Positions 11,601-22,711 of a stretch of 64,000 bases of DNA are shown in pieces. The position numbers and the translations under genes were made by a program. The number at the start of each line of letters is the position of its first letter. The stretch's first letter is position 1. The stretch is from NCBI GenBank assembly GCA_965649825.1, contig OZ287697.1, positions 1,860,001 through 1,924,000 on the forward strand, read 5' to 3'. This DNA is from Penicillus capitatus (lineage: Eukaryota; Chlorophyta). Below the pieces are notes generated by a model that saw only the letters and a program-made list of their open reading frames with translations, did no database searches and was not told the origin of the DNA.

Positions 11601-14557
11601 CTACAGATTTAGCACAGCAAGGATATCTTTCATGCAATGGGTGTACTCTGTCTGGGCAGTCACGATGGCGCTCAGATCAACATTCTCCACGCCGGGCACC
11701 TCGACTGGCGAAATCCCTGCCACACTTTGCAGCACGCCACGTCCAACTCGGAAAATAACTCCGAGAACCCAATCCCCCGTCGAATATCCATTAACAAAGC
11801 GGCCCGCCACAACGCTACGCGCCCTTGCCCATTTATAATCTGTCAAGCTCACAGGGGCACCCAGTAGAACAACATTCTCCACAATGCCTCTCTTTCCAGC
11901 CTGGTACAGCGTCAGTAGACATCGGAAAATGCAGCGGGCGCCCAAAGAGTAGCCGATCAAGGTGACAGGGCGATTGCCATGAAGTCCCTGCAGCAGATAC
12001 TGAGCGAGCAGTTCCCCCGCTTTGAGGGAACGGTCCATTGCCAGCACCCAATTGTTCCCTACGGTCACATCGACGAGCGTGGTGATCAGAACCGGAATGG
12101 CCACGGCTGATAGCAGTCCTGTATACAGATGCTTCTTAATAAACCATTTGGCAGCCTCATTCGCCACCTACAGTCACATCCAAAGCGTTCAGCAAAGCAC
12201 GACGGGCCGTTTCGCATCGACTTGCGAAGTGATGAGACCAAAGAGGGCATCGCTGACTTTTTTCAGCAGCTTGGATTCCCACACGACAGCAAATCGATCG
12301 CAGCTCAGAGAAGGCAGTTTTCGCCACGGATCGATGAAATGCTTATCGTTGCTGATCACACCGCTCACAGCAATGGTCAAGGCCAGATGGGAATGATCGC
12401 CACGGTTGTTGACAGGAAGGGCCAAGAGATCTGGACGTTCCTTCGCCCTGAGAAGAGATTCCCACCAATCTGTATAGTTGCTCGTTGGCTTCGTCTCTTC
12501 GAGATCGTCCAGATCGACCTCGACGCCTGGCACGACCTCGACCTTCCGCTTCTGTTTCTGGATCGACTCTGGATTTGCCGAATCGGGCGAATCTGGCTCA
12601 GTTGTCGTGTCTGACGGCGGAGGAAGGTTGCTGTCGGTTAGAAGGGCGGCATCTTCCGTGTCATCGATGGATAAGTGAGATGTCGATGCGGAACGTGTTT
12701 GTGGCTTCTTGGCAACGGAGTTGGATTTCTTCCAGGGCCAAAACCGTGAGGCAGTGCTGGAAGACTCGGCTCTCTGTTTCTTCTTTTCGATTTCTGCCGT
12801 CCAGTCCATGGACAGATCCCAAAAGGCAAATTCTTTGACATCATTTGTTCTCTTGTACATTGTTGCTCCAGTTGAATGGGCACCAAATGCCCCAAAGGCT
12901 GTTGTAATTGTCGCCGTCCCTGCAAAAGCAACGATGACGCACTCGCACGTATCGATCTGTGGGGGACAGACCTGCAGTGCTGGCAGCGAAGCCAGTAACA
13001 GCAGTGGCCGTCGCTGCACCTCCTCCCGCTAATGTCACAGCCGCACCCAATCCAGCCGCCACGGCTGGCGCTGCTAATCCGCCAGTAAACGCCACCGCAG
13101 CTCCGCCTCCAATAGCCATTGCACTGATCTTTAGCCAGCGACTAACCGCCGTCGATTTTTTATTCACCGATTCATCGTCTCTCAGCTTGAGATCGCTCAA
13201 TGCTGCTTCGACCTCGAAAGCGATCATCGTTGTCCAAGGAATCCGCAACCAATGTGCCATGCGCATCAAGGCAATACGGCAACGTGCATCATACCTACTC
13301 TCCAACATCGCCCTGCTGCATCTTCTCTGCATAAACGCACCATTGGATGCATACATCGGTGCTGTCCTTTTCTTTCTCTCCTGTCTTCTCTTCAGTAGGC
13401 AGCGCATTCTCAAGCAAGGCAGATTTGACGAGGGCCCTCAAAGCCAGGCAGGATTTGCCCGAAGCGTGATGTTCGTAATTGCTTCTCGGTGTGAATCCTG
13501 CCTTTGGAATCACGACATCTTCTGTCTCTTCGACAGCAGGAATCTCTTCTGCCTGTTTCAAAGATTCCATATACTTTTCGTAAGCAGCATCTTCTTCGCT
13601 GTCGCTGTCACTGAGCTTCGCTGCGGAATCCAGTCCCGCCTCTGCAAAGGCGGAGGGCTTTGGTAACGACGATGCCATATTAGAGGCTCCCTGTTTAGGC
13701 AGAAAAGCCTCTTCCCATGCAGAAGGCACAGAATTGATCGCCTCTTCGACCGACACATTCGACGCTGCCCCCAGCAATTCCTCCGAGCTATCATCGGAGC
13801 GGGAGTCTTCAGTGATGCCGGGGAGCTTCGCTTTGGCAGAGTGCTGCTCTTCCTTTTCCCCTTTGCACCCAATGACGGTCTCTGTTCCGTCTTCATCTTC
13901 CGGTATACACCCCGCCGCCACCACATCCAAGTCTCCCATATCGATAGACCGCTGTCTTTGCACGGAGAACACTTCAACAGCGTGTCCTTTCGTATAGCAC
14001 AGTTCAGGATCGAGGATTCGACTGTACTTCTCTACCAAAGTCACACAGTATCACTCTTTTGCCAATGCGCGTGATGTGACAGCTGTACCCACAACACGAA
14101 TCAGGTCATCGATGCCCGACTCGGTCGACACGTCGCCTACTGTCTCCGGAATCTTCATCAGTCCTGTCCAACTCTTCTGCGGAATCTCCAGATGGCGAAA
14201 GACGGAGGGACACAGACCCTTCGGTCCACAACAATCCCACCCCCAGAAATGCACCAAATCTTCAGGCCGTATGGCACTCTCGCCCAACAGCACTTCAAAC
14301 AAATCAAGCTCAGGTGGACATCTAAAAACACCTCTTCGCCTTCACCACCATCTCACGCTGAGCCTCACCCCCAAGCGCATGCGCGGTACTCTCCTTCTGC
14401 ACTTTCTTGAAATCTGTCCACACCGACCTCCACCTGCGTGGCACATCGGCAGCCGTCTTCGGGAAGGCGCACGGACTTGTGAGCTGTAGAGAGCTAAGGT
14501 AAACAGCGCAGCTGCTGCATAAGTCTCGGTTTCGTCGAGGTCGTGGATTCTGTTCAT
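11601..14557 (-). CDS. TMCO4-like (DUF726) alpha/beta-hydrolase membrane protein
   Basis: A member of the TMCO4/DUF726 family, predicted membrane-associated serine hydrolases of unknown substrate. The C-terminal exon shows the nucleophile elbow GYSLGAR and the family signature ENVVLLGAPV...VVAGRFVNGYSTGDWVLG...PGVENVDLS. Upstream come a Gly/Ala-rich membrane hairpin (TGGLAAPAVAAGLGAAVTLAGG), an acidic low-complexity linker and an N-terminal helical part starting MNRIHDLDETETYAAAALF. Exons join in frame through introns at about 12920-12971, before ARCRIALMRMAHWLR (46 nt), at 14032-14088 and near 14300 and 14440. The start at 14557 lies only 54 bp from the ATG of the next gene on the other strand. 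The N-terminal exons are less certain than the hydrolase part. Confidence 0.85.
14032..14088 (-). repeat. Introner-like element, reverse orientation (TMCO4 intron)
   Basis: A 57-nt intron. On the transcribed strand it contains GTCACATC, then GGCAAAAGAGTGA, then TGTGTGAC, so GTCACA/TGTGAC form an inverted repeat around the core. The core is the reverse complement of the one in thymidine kinase intron 33396-33454. Splicing joins ...LIRVV to EKYSRILDPELC in frame. Confidence 0.75.
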
Positions 14558-14611
14558 CTTCGTCGTACACCCGTCTTTTTCGTCGTTCTTTACGTTCCGA
14601 GTCTCGTTTCA
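14558..14611. promoter_or_regulatory. 54-bp bidirectional spacer
   Basis: Only 54 bp separate the start codons of the divergent TMCO4-like (-) and unknown membrane protein (+) genes. The promoters and both 5' leaders must therefore be very short or overlap the coding regions. The spacer contains two CGTCGT motifs. Promoter function is inferred from position alone. Confidence 0.45.
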
Positions 14612-15520
14612 ATGGCTCGTCCACGTCGACAGAGCGGATCGCCCCCGGGGCGTTCTAGCGTCGATAGCGTCCATAGCGACGATAGTGTCGAAACGCACCG
14701 TCACTTGGGCAGGTAAGTCCAGTCGTCCAGCTCGATACCTCGTCATTATCGGCGTGTAGTTTGGTCAACTCTAAAGCCTATATCGCTTACGAGGTGGCAC
14801 GACGTCGCCGGCAACGACGATGGACCTATGGATATCTCCTGACGATTCTTTTGCTGCTATGTGCCACGGGATGTCTATTGAGTCTATGGCTGAGCCAGAA
14901 GAACGAGCTCGTAAGTCGGACGGTTGAAGCGCTTGGTCTGCCTGTGGACCTGGGTAGGAAGCTCTGAGATCCCTCTTGACGACGATCGATAAAGAGCGCG
15001 CGCATTTGCAAGCAGATCTCACTGAGACGGAATCCGAAAAGTGTGACCGAATAAGGACAGCGATATCTCACTTTTTGTAACGAATAGGAAGCAATGCGAA
15101 GAGAAGAGAGAAACGGAATGTGGCAGAAACTTTACACAGATCTTTGGCAACGAGATTACGCCGCAAACGCCGGCACCGCAGCAGCCACAGCCGCCCTTGC
15201 AGCTTCCGCCACAGCCGCCGCAGCAGTCGATGCAGCCGCCACATCAACCGTACCAGTTTCCGCCGCTACAATTCGATCCGTCCAAGATCAATGAAGTTTC
15301 CGAAAGAGTGCCTGTCGATGCCTTCCCTGCATCCAGTTCCCAAACGACGATTCCGTTGGATCCCGAGAGAGATGCAGCGCCTTCGACGCCGGCGGCTCCG
15401 AAAGTGAACTGGTTGTTTCAGTATCGGTACAGTTGGACGTTGCAGGACACGTACTCCTGGAAGATGCTGTTATTCTTCTGGTCAACGATGTTCGTCCTCT
15501 TTCGGTTCGTCCTATTATGA
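14612..15520 (+). CDS. Membrane protein with Pro/Gln-rich region, unknown function
   Basis: Not recognised. The first exon (MARPRRQSGSPPGRSS...) joins in frame across a GTAAGT intron to LVNSKAYIAYEVARRRRQRR. A hydrophobic segment follows (YLLTILLLLCATGCLLSLWL), then a charged, probably coiled-coil stretch (LTTIDKERAHLQADLTETESEK), a Pro/Gln-rich segment of about 40 residues and a C-terminal hydrophobic tail (LLFFWSTMFVLFRFVLL). One intron (near 15049-15090) starts GTGTGACC and contains TATCTCAC. The end is ambiguous: the frame stops at 15520, but an alternative intron from about 15505 would continue to a stop at 15645-15647. The gene is head-to-head with the TMCO4-like gene. Confidence 0.6.
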
Positions 15521-15710
15521 GAAGACCATCCATAACAGATCCCATGCATCATCGGATTGCTCGCTGGCAAGAAGGACAGCCGGTTTTGGAATTGAGATTG
15601 CCGGTCATCGTCATCATCGCACCAGCAAACTCGGTTTTTGTACGTGAATGTTTGTGATGTGACGTTTGCCTGACGCTCTCGACGTCGTGAACACGAAGCG
15701 GTGTGGCGAA

Positions 15711-17703
15711 ATGGAGAACGTTGTGTACGACGTCGGCCAATCCGCGGGCCGTTGTGGCTACTGTGATGTCTCCAACGATTTCTACACGCACGGTCCGTTC
15801 CCCCTCGCGCACAGACGGCACGACACGGAAGCCGCGTATGACGCAGGAATGGTGGCACAGTCGTCCATGACAGTGAATGTCTACCAGGATTTGCTGGACC
15901 TCGGATGGCGACGTTCGGGCACCTATCTCTATAAGGTAACAGAGGGCAATGTGCCACAGGCATTTGAGGAATGCATCTCAGCCAGACTTGCGTCGAATGT
16001 GCTGCCCCACTTATACCATTCGACTCAACGTCAATGACTTCGTACCTTCGAAAGCTCAAAAGAGAACGATGCGTCGTTGGGAGCAGTACCTGGACGGTAA
16101 GGATCCATCCAGTTCAGTAAGGTGGAGATGGTGGGTGGTTGTCAGGTGGTGCTCTTGCTCAGAGATATCAGCCAGAGAAGACAGCGACGGCATCGGGTCC
16201 CATCAGTCATGACACAATGCCGGCTTTGATGAAGCTTCTGCTGACAGACATGCTCGACGCTTGGTTTTCGAGCGAGGAGGTGGCGAAGGTAGTGTTCAGA
16301 AGCTGAGAGGAAGCTGGTGAGTGGTTGAGCAGGTTTCTGTGGATGTGACGGTCGGGAGACCATCGACCAAGCAAAGGAAGACGCTGCCAGAGACGGCCTT
16401 TCTCAGCAGCCCTATGTGCATCGCCCTTTTCCATGCCCTCAAAGCGCAGCTCAAAACGGAGATGCGATGGGGCGCTCCTGCCGATCTGGCGCAAAGTTTC
16501 GTCTCTCATTTCGAAGGCAACAAAGAGAGGCTGTGGAGAGATCGACTCCCCCAAGCACAGCAGCCAATCTGGATGCGTTTCGTCCAGGAACTGAGCGTGC
16601 ATTCCACAAAGGGCTATCTCAATTTCCATCTGCCAAAGCAAGAGCATCTACCCGAGCAAGAAACGATCACGCAATGGCTCCAGTCGCTGCAGGCATCCGA
16701 TCCCAGGGGACCGTTGTCCTCTCAACTGACAGATGCCATCGAAGTGTCGGATGCAAGCGAGACGGTCGATTCAGAGATGACTTCTTTACCCAGCTCCTTC
16801 TGTCGGCCATCTCAGAAACGCCATCTGGTGCTATCGATTGCCCCGTCGGCGTTTGTGGAGGAAGAATATCAGCTCTACAAGAAATACCAGACGCAGGTGC
16901 ACGGGGACAGTCCTGACCGATTCAGCAGACGGCAGTATACCGGCTTCCTGATCGACACGCCACTGATCGGCGTTCCCTCTGCAGAAGGACGTCCAGAGAT
17001 GGGGTCTTTTCACATGCAGTATCGCATTGATGATCATTTGGTGGCCGTCGGCGTCGTCGATATTCTGCCCAGGTGTCTCTCCAGCAAATACTTCTTCTGG
17101 GATCCAGATTTCGCTCCGTTGGCTCTGGGCAAGGTCTCTGCGTTGATGGAGATCGAATGGGTGCAGAAAGCAGCACGTAGCTATCCAGATCTACAGTACT
17201 ACTACATGGGCTACTACATTCAGTCCTGTCCCAAGATGCGCTACAAGGGAGACTATGAACCTTCTGAGCTGCTCTGTCCCGAGTCACATCACTGGGTCTG
17301 TCTCACGGACGATATCCGCAAGGAGCTACAGGACAATGCCTATCGTCATCTCTCAGGCATCCCTGGAGCCATGATTCAGCAAAACGCGACGGTCTCTCTG
17401 CCGCCCCTCTCAGACGTACGCGTGCAGAGGGTGTGCGCTTTTGCCAATGGTATGACATTTGAAGCCTACCTTCAGCTGATCGACAATAGATGGCAGCAAA
17501 GGCAGCGGCGTTCTTGGCTGGAGTGGCGAAGTCCAGATGGTGTGAGCCGAATGCAGGAAATTGCAGATCTGCTGACGCCGATACTGGAGAGATGGCGATC
17601 GCAGACCGGCCGCGTGGCCAATGCACTGATATACAATTGCGCTGCCCTAGAGAGCATTGCTTTCAGTAGTCACGGGGACCAGGACGACGAGGATGATGAT
17701 TAG
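15711..17703 (+). CDS. ATE1: Arginyl-tRNA--protein transferase (ATE1)
   Basis: Transfers Arg from Arg-tRNA to N-terminal Asp, Glu or oxidised Cys of proteins, marking them for the N-degron pathway. The N-terminal domain shows the metal/redox cysteine motifs RCGYC and MCCPTYTIRL, plus VYQDLLDLGWRRSGTYLYK. The C-terminal transferase domain is in a long last exon (16321-17703) with YQLYKKYQTQVH, GVVDILPRCLSSKYFFWDP and YYYMGYYIQSCPKMRYKG. Introns after LYK (about 15936-15980), after QYLDG and before VSVDVTVG join in frame. The last residues are acidic (DQDDEDDD). Length and motif order are normal for the family. It probably acts in the cytosol or nucleus. Confidence 0.95.
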
Positions 17704-17778
17704 TTAGACATGGATCACGAGGTTCGGTTTGGACACGTCACATCACTTTCCTTTCGCCGAGCGTCAAAACCGAACGTC

Positions 17779-18541
17779 ATGCGCAGCGCGGCCAGTCGAA
17801 CCAACTTCCAACTCGAGCAAATCGTGGGAAGCCTTCTTTCAGGACAACGGGTTTTCTCCATCGCCTCTTTGCGCTTAGAATGCCGAGATATTCACCTTGA
17901 CCTATGGCTCGCTCGTACGGCAGCTTCTTGCCGACTACGACGATTTGCAGGAAGTCCATAAGCAACTCGAGAACATGTGTGTCTGCGATGCCAAAGCACC
18001 ACGCCATAAAGAGTGAGATGTTTGTTTGTGCAGGGGGCACAATATTGGGATTCGCTTAGTCGACGATTTCCTGTCCAAGTCACATCAGCGATGCAGTACT
18101 TTCCGCGAAGCAGCCGACGTCATTTCGCGTCATGCCTTTCCGATGTTTCTCAACGTGCCCACCGAAGTGCGGGACTGGAACGCAGATGGGACAGAATGCA
18201 GCATTGTCATCTACACAGCTTCCTGTTCGCTTCCGCTCACTCGATGATCATCTAGATCTTCTGGGACAACCCACTTGCGGATTTCGTCGAGCTGCCGACG
18301 GAATACAAAGATCTAAAGTACTCCAACATCCTGTGCGGCGTCATCCGAGGGGCGCTGGAATCGGTAAGCGTCGTCGGTCACACAAAGAAGCTGCCGAGAA
18401 GCGACGGCGATGGTGTAGATCAACATGTCCGTGGAGTGTGACTTCCGCAAAGACATGTTGCGTGGAGACGACTGCTATGAGCTGCAACTAAAGCTACTGG
18501 CCCATGAACCCGAACACTATCCCTTTAAAGATGACGACTGA
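17779..18541 (+). CDS. TRAPPC3: TRAPP complex subunit 3 (TRAPPC3/Bet3)
   Basis: Core subunit of the TRAPP tethering complexes, which activate Rab1/Ypt1 in ER-Golgi traffic. After splicing the product reads ...QLEQINAEIFTLTYG, GHNIGIRLVDDFL, CSTFREAADVISRHAFPMFL, DNPLADFVELP, SNILCGVIRGALES and ends YPFKDDD, matching plant Bet3 closely. Intron joints are QLEQI/NAEIF (54 nt), ENM/GHNIG (17977-18033, with AAAGAGTGAGA inside), ECSI/IFWDN and ALES/INMSVEC. The ATG at 17779 gives a normal short N-terminus; an upstream in-frame ATG at 17710 is less likely. Confidence 0.95.
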
Positions 18542-19313
18542 AGTTCTCACTTTTTCTTAGACGTCAACAGATCCCACCAATACTGCGTCGTTCCCGGCGA
18601 TTTCACCGGTGCGATATCTGGCGATCCACCTCTACAAGAGACAACCGTCGAGATGTGCGAGAAAGAGTGAGATATCTACCGGAAAAGGAGAATCCGTCGA
18701 CCGGCGCGATCGATGACGATCCCGCCCGAACGCCGCTCCAATTGCCGAGCGATATCGGCTGCGTTGTCTTTCCATTGCCGCGACACGCTGATCTTCACCA
18801 ACTCACGTCTTCGAAAGTGTAACATGAGTGACCCAACGACACCCGTGTCCACACCCTTACTCCCTACATCCCTCTTTGATCACACATGGACTGAGACTGT
18901 ACGAGATCTCACCGATCACCACTTGCACAGGCAGCTTACGTCCCTTTAACATCATGAGATGACGTGTTCTCTGCATAGACAGACGGATACATGACTGTTT
19001 GAAGGGCGTTAAGTTATGAGGCGACAGGTGGTATGTCTTTTATCGTCAGACGTTGGGCATTTTCAGGATCAGGTGGTGTCGTTTCGGATACTGCCTCTTC
19101 ATCGCTGGTTTCGAGTCCGAGAGGCGCTTCGAAGTTTGCGTTCTCTTCGATGGCGCGGAAACGCGTTTTGTGCCCAATCGATCGCAAATCGAAGCGCAAA
19201 CGAACGGCACGGGCGACCGGCCTTACGATCGCGGCGCGTTCGACGTGAAGGGCGAGCTGCATGGCTCAGCAGACGTTGATTGACAATGTCCTCTCACGTC
19301 ACATCAACCTCCT
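18542..19313. other. Convergent 3' region, no firm gene
   Basis: This lies between the 3' ends of TRAPPC3 (+) and the coiled-coil gene (-). A 41-codon ATG ORF at 18824-18949 (+, MSDPTTPVSTPLLP...) and an 82-codon ORF at 19014-19262 (-) are present, but neither has a recognisable domain or consistent splice sites. Motif copies GAAAGAGTGAGA (18664) and CACGTCACATCA (19296) suggest an unrecognised intron-containing gene. Confidence 0.35.
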
Positions 19314-20601
19314 CTATCTTCTCCTCTTCGCCTAAAGAGATAGACGTGACCGACGGTTACACAAAAGGCGTCAAACGTCTCTTATTCGCGTATTGATCTC
19401 TTCCGCGATATCGCCGGCCTTCTTCGCGATAACTGGATCTGCGCGTTTTACTGCCGCGTGTGCCTCGCTCACGGCATTCTGCTTTTTCTCCGTCGTCTGG
19501 CCGATCGCCGCCTCCACGTCGGACACATCGAACGAGGTATCCCCCTGTATACCTTCGCTGTCATCCGCCACGATCTACATCACGAGCGACACCTCAGAAC
19601 TCACAGCGTCGCATCTGTGGCCATACCTGCGTGATCTTCTCAACCGAATCTTCGGACGTCACATCATGGCCAGAAGTACTGGTCGGCGTGTTCTGCGAAG
19701 CACCTGTCGTTGACGGATTGTCGTCATGACGATGGTCCGTTTCGTGCTCGTAGTCCTCCACGACGACGCGGAGCAACGTCATGAGTTCAGACTTCTGTGT
19801 CGCTGCGGTATCGGACAGCGCCGTCGATGTGAGATTGAGTGCCAAGGCCGAATGTTGCGTGGCATGGATCGCCTGCTGCATAGCCGAAACGACGAGCTCG
19901 TTTAACTACAGCACAGTACTTTGCAAAAGTGTGAGAAGAGTGACCGATTGGACATTGCTGTCTTCTCTGCCATCTTCGTCCGCCTTTCCCACAGCGCTGT
20001 GCACTTGGTCCAGCATATGCAACGTATCGCGCAGGGCCTCGATGGCCAGATCGAATTCCTTCTGCACGGCATCGAGGGTGCGCTCGGTGAAGCCTCCCTC
20101 TTCTTCCACCGAGATCCCGAGCGCCGACGTCAGATCGGCGACGAGACTGTCCACTCGGTTGGCCATGGATGCGTCATCGCCTTCCTGCAGCAGACAGAAC
20201 AGACATGAAGCGGAAGGCGATGGGATAAGGTCTAACCGTTTGTGCCCGTTCGTTCTTTATCTCTTCTGCCTGCGATTTGAGCTTCTCCTGCAGTTGCTCC
20301 ACAGAAGTCAACGTGCTCTGGACCTTCTCGATGATGCCTTTGATCTTCTCGAGGACAGTCTCTGCACAAACGCACACCTCAGCCATTGCTGCATCGCTTC
20401 GCCGGTCAATACGGAACTGTAAGCATCAGCGGTCTTTTGATTCTGCTTGTTTAGCGGATTGGCCAGATGCCAAGCGCTCCCCTTTGCCTTGTCCTCGCCC
20501 TTCAGTGTGGCATTCAGCTTCTTGGCCGTGCTGTGCAAGACAGACAACGTCGATTGCGTGTCCTCTTTTGCATCGCCTGCATCACCAAACGCATCAGACA
20601 T
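19314..20601 (-). CDS. Coiled-coil protein, or tail of the upstream transporter
   Basis: Five exons join cleanly into a helical, charged product with no known domain: MSDAFGDAGDAKED...KQNQKTADAY / KTVLEKIKGIIEKVQ...NERAQT / EGDDASMANRVDSL...EDSN / LNELVVSAMQQAIH...EKITQ / IVADDSEGIQG...TRIRD / AKRRR-stop. Repeated heptad-like stretches suggest extended coiled coils. The intron at 19906-19953 carries the introner motifs. The first ATG (20601) lies inside the last transporter exon, in a different frame. Either this is a separate gene overlapping the transporter end, or a very short intron (about 23 nt at 20580-20602) fuses it to the transporter as a long cytoplasmic tail. I cannot decide from sequence alone. 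Confidence 0.55.
19906..19953 (-). repeat. Introner-like element (coiled-coil gene intron)
   Basis: A 48-nt intron starting GTCCAATC and containing GGTCACTCTT and TCTCACACTTTTGC. It joins EDSN to LNELVVS in frame. The opening GTCCAATC also occurs inside the PHD-gene intron at 23951-23997, again just before the CACTCTT core. Confidence 0.65.
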
Positions 20602-22518
20602 GGGCGAAGGGGCTGAGATGAGGTGCCGAGTTCTTTGGTCGCCGTTTCGACAACATCGACGGCCTTGGCCACGTGCAAAGCCTTCTGCCCGAGGGCTGCC
20701 GTGTCTTTCACTTCTTTGTTCTTGTCATAGATATTCTGCACGAGATTGACCACTTGCTGCTCTTGATGCACGGCCTTGATCGTGGCAGACGTGCAGACGA
20801 TGCCCAAGATGATGCCGAGTACCACCAATCCACGTGCCTTCCATTTTAGAAACCGGTCTGTCTCGGCCACCTCTACCAAAGCGCCGCCGCCTCATTTCCA
20901 GTCGTCTCACAAAATCGATCTACTCAGGACTGCTTTGTCGTTGAGTGTTGACATCGCCCTGAGGTAAATGAGCCCCGGCATGATGTAGCTGATGACGATG
21001 GATGACGTCCCTCCGTTGAGGCCTAAGATGAACTCGACATTCGGAATGAGCACCGCACACGCATAGGACAATCCTGTGATGTGACGTCTCAGATCTGGCA
21101 GTCCAGAAATGGACGCGAGCATTACCCACGAACAGCACGGCGATGCATCGTCTGGTCGCCAGTCGGCCGAGACGGAGGTAAGGATGGAACATGGGTTCCA
21201 GCAACGTCAGCGACGGCAGAATGACGAGGGGGACGGTGCCGATGATCGAGGCGCCGTACGAGATCTTCAGCAATCGTTCGTAGATCCATCGCACCGACGT
21301 CGTCTGTTCCGGATCGATCGCTCCCAGATTCCGCAGAATATCTCCATGCGTCCTACACACCGATGTCCCAATAGGATCTCACACAATGGTCACACCATTT
21401 TCCAAACGTCAGGTATCCGCCTGCGCCGACCATGAGATACACTAAAGCACAAAGCCACATAGCCTACACATCCATCCACCTCAACATCCCCGACCACACG
21501 AGAGAGCAGGCGACGCGTTGGACGATCATCGACATCTTTGGCACGGTGGGTGCTCTCAGGAGGGCGTAAACAGGGAAGACGACCGTATGGATGGTGAAAC
21601 CGTAGGCGATGACGGGGAAGGAGACAAAGGCGCCTTCGGGATCCCAGTAACGAATCGCATCTAAAAGATCAACGTCATCCGTGAGCGACAGCGATCGGCC
21701 CGTCACCGTCTCGTACTTATGTCAGCAACAGGTCGCATGGCAGAGAGCATCATCACAAAGGTGAAGACGAAGATGATGGAGACGGAGCTAATGGACACAC
21801 ACGCCAATGAGGCGGCGTCCTGAACAAAGACAGCGACGGGCAACACAGCCAATAACGTAATCCCTGATCACACACACAGTACTTAGTGCATTCCCACGCG
21901 GCGGCGGCGGCGGGACGTACCTAGGAGGACGGACGTGCGTGATGGCTCGAGACCGGGTGGAATGATGCTGCCGGATACAGACGAGAGCACATCGGCCAGG
22001 ACGTTGAGATAGCTGACCATGGCGCCAAGGTTTATCACAATAATGCAGAAATGGATGCAGAGTTCGCCCGGTTTGCCAAAGAGGGACTGCGCCAACTCTT
22101 CATACGATTTCTTTCCCGTCATCTGCGAACTGAGCAGCAGCAGTCGGACCGACAGCAGCGTGGCCATGCCGATAAAGAGAACGAGACATGTGGCAAGCAC
22201 CAGACCGGAAGTCTTGAAGGCGTAAGGGAACCCGAGGACACCGACGCCCAGGACAGCGTTGATTAAATTGAAGACCGACTGGCTTGACGTCGCCGTCGCT
22301 TCGGCAGCGGAAAGGGTCATCTGTCGAAACAGGTGGTGCGTATGGTGTGGGTGGGGAGGAGGGGAGAATACAGTGCCCGAAGGCGTGGAGACATGAGGGG
22401 ATGCCAGATGGACTGTGCGGTCAGTGGACAGTGTTGCTGCGTATGTTCGTTCGGGTGCCGTCGTTTGATTCGAATCGGACAACGAGCGGTGGTATAGAGA
22501 CGTCAATCGATCCGCCAT
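20514..22518 (-). CDS. Amino acid transporter, AVT/SLC32-36-38 family
   Basis: A secondary amino acid transporter of the APC superfamily, probably on an internal or plasma membrane. The N-terminus is Ser/Thr/His-rich. The first TM segments are clear (SVFNLINAVLGVGVLGFPYAFKTSGL), followed by KKSYEELAQSLFGKPG, TLLAVLPVAVFVQDAASLAC, PEGAFVSFPVIAYGFTIHTVVFPVY, LVYLMVGAGGYLTFGKW, IIGTVPLVILPSLTLLEPMF, IVISYIMPGLIYLR and a last TM (GLVVLGIILGIVCTS). Seven introns of 43-58 nt join these in frame. The intron at 21353-21395 begins GTGTGACC and contains GTGTGAGA. After the last TM comes a charged helical stretch (QVVNLVQNIYDKNKEVKD...), unusual for the family. The frame stops at 20514, but the true end may be in the downstream coiled-coil exons. 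Confidence 0.85.
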
Positions 22519-22711
22519 TTCACAGAAGGGCGTGCACGTCGCATCGGATAAGAGCGCACGTGATGTGACAGCTCGCGCGTCATCAGCCGCTGTGATGGGA
22601 CGTTGTCGTCTCATATGAAATAGGGCCGATCGGTTGACAGGAGTGGCGGCGGTGGTCGTGGTGTTCCATACAAATTGACGATACCTACCCTTGTCATTGT
22701 ACGATGGAATG

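Noticed and set aside
13335-13370. 27-28 nt introns in the TMCO4-like gene
   Set aside because: Longer alternatives of 46-47 nt with the same phase give equal or better protein alignment, in line with other introns here.
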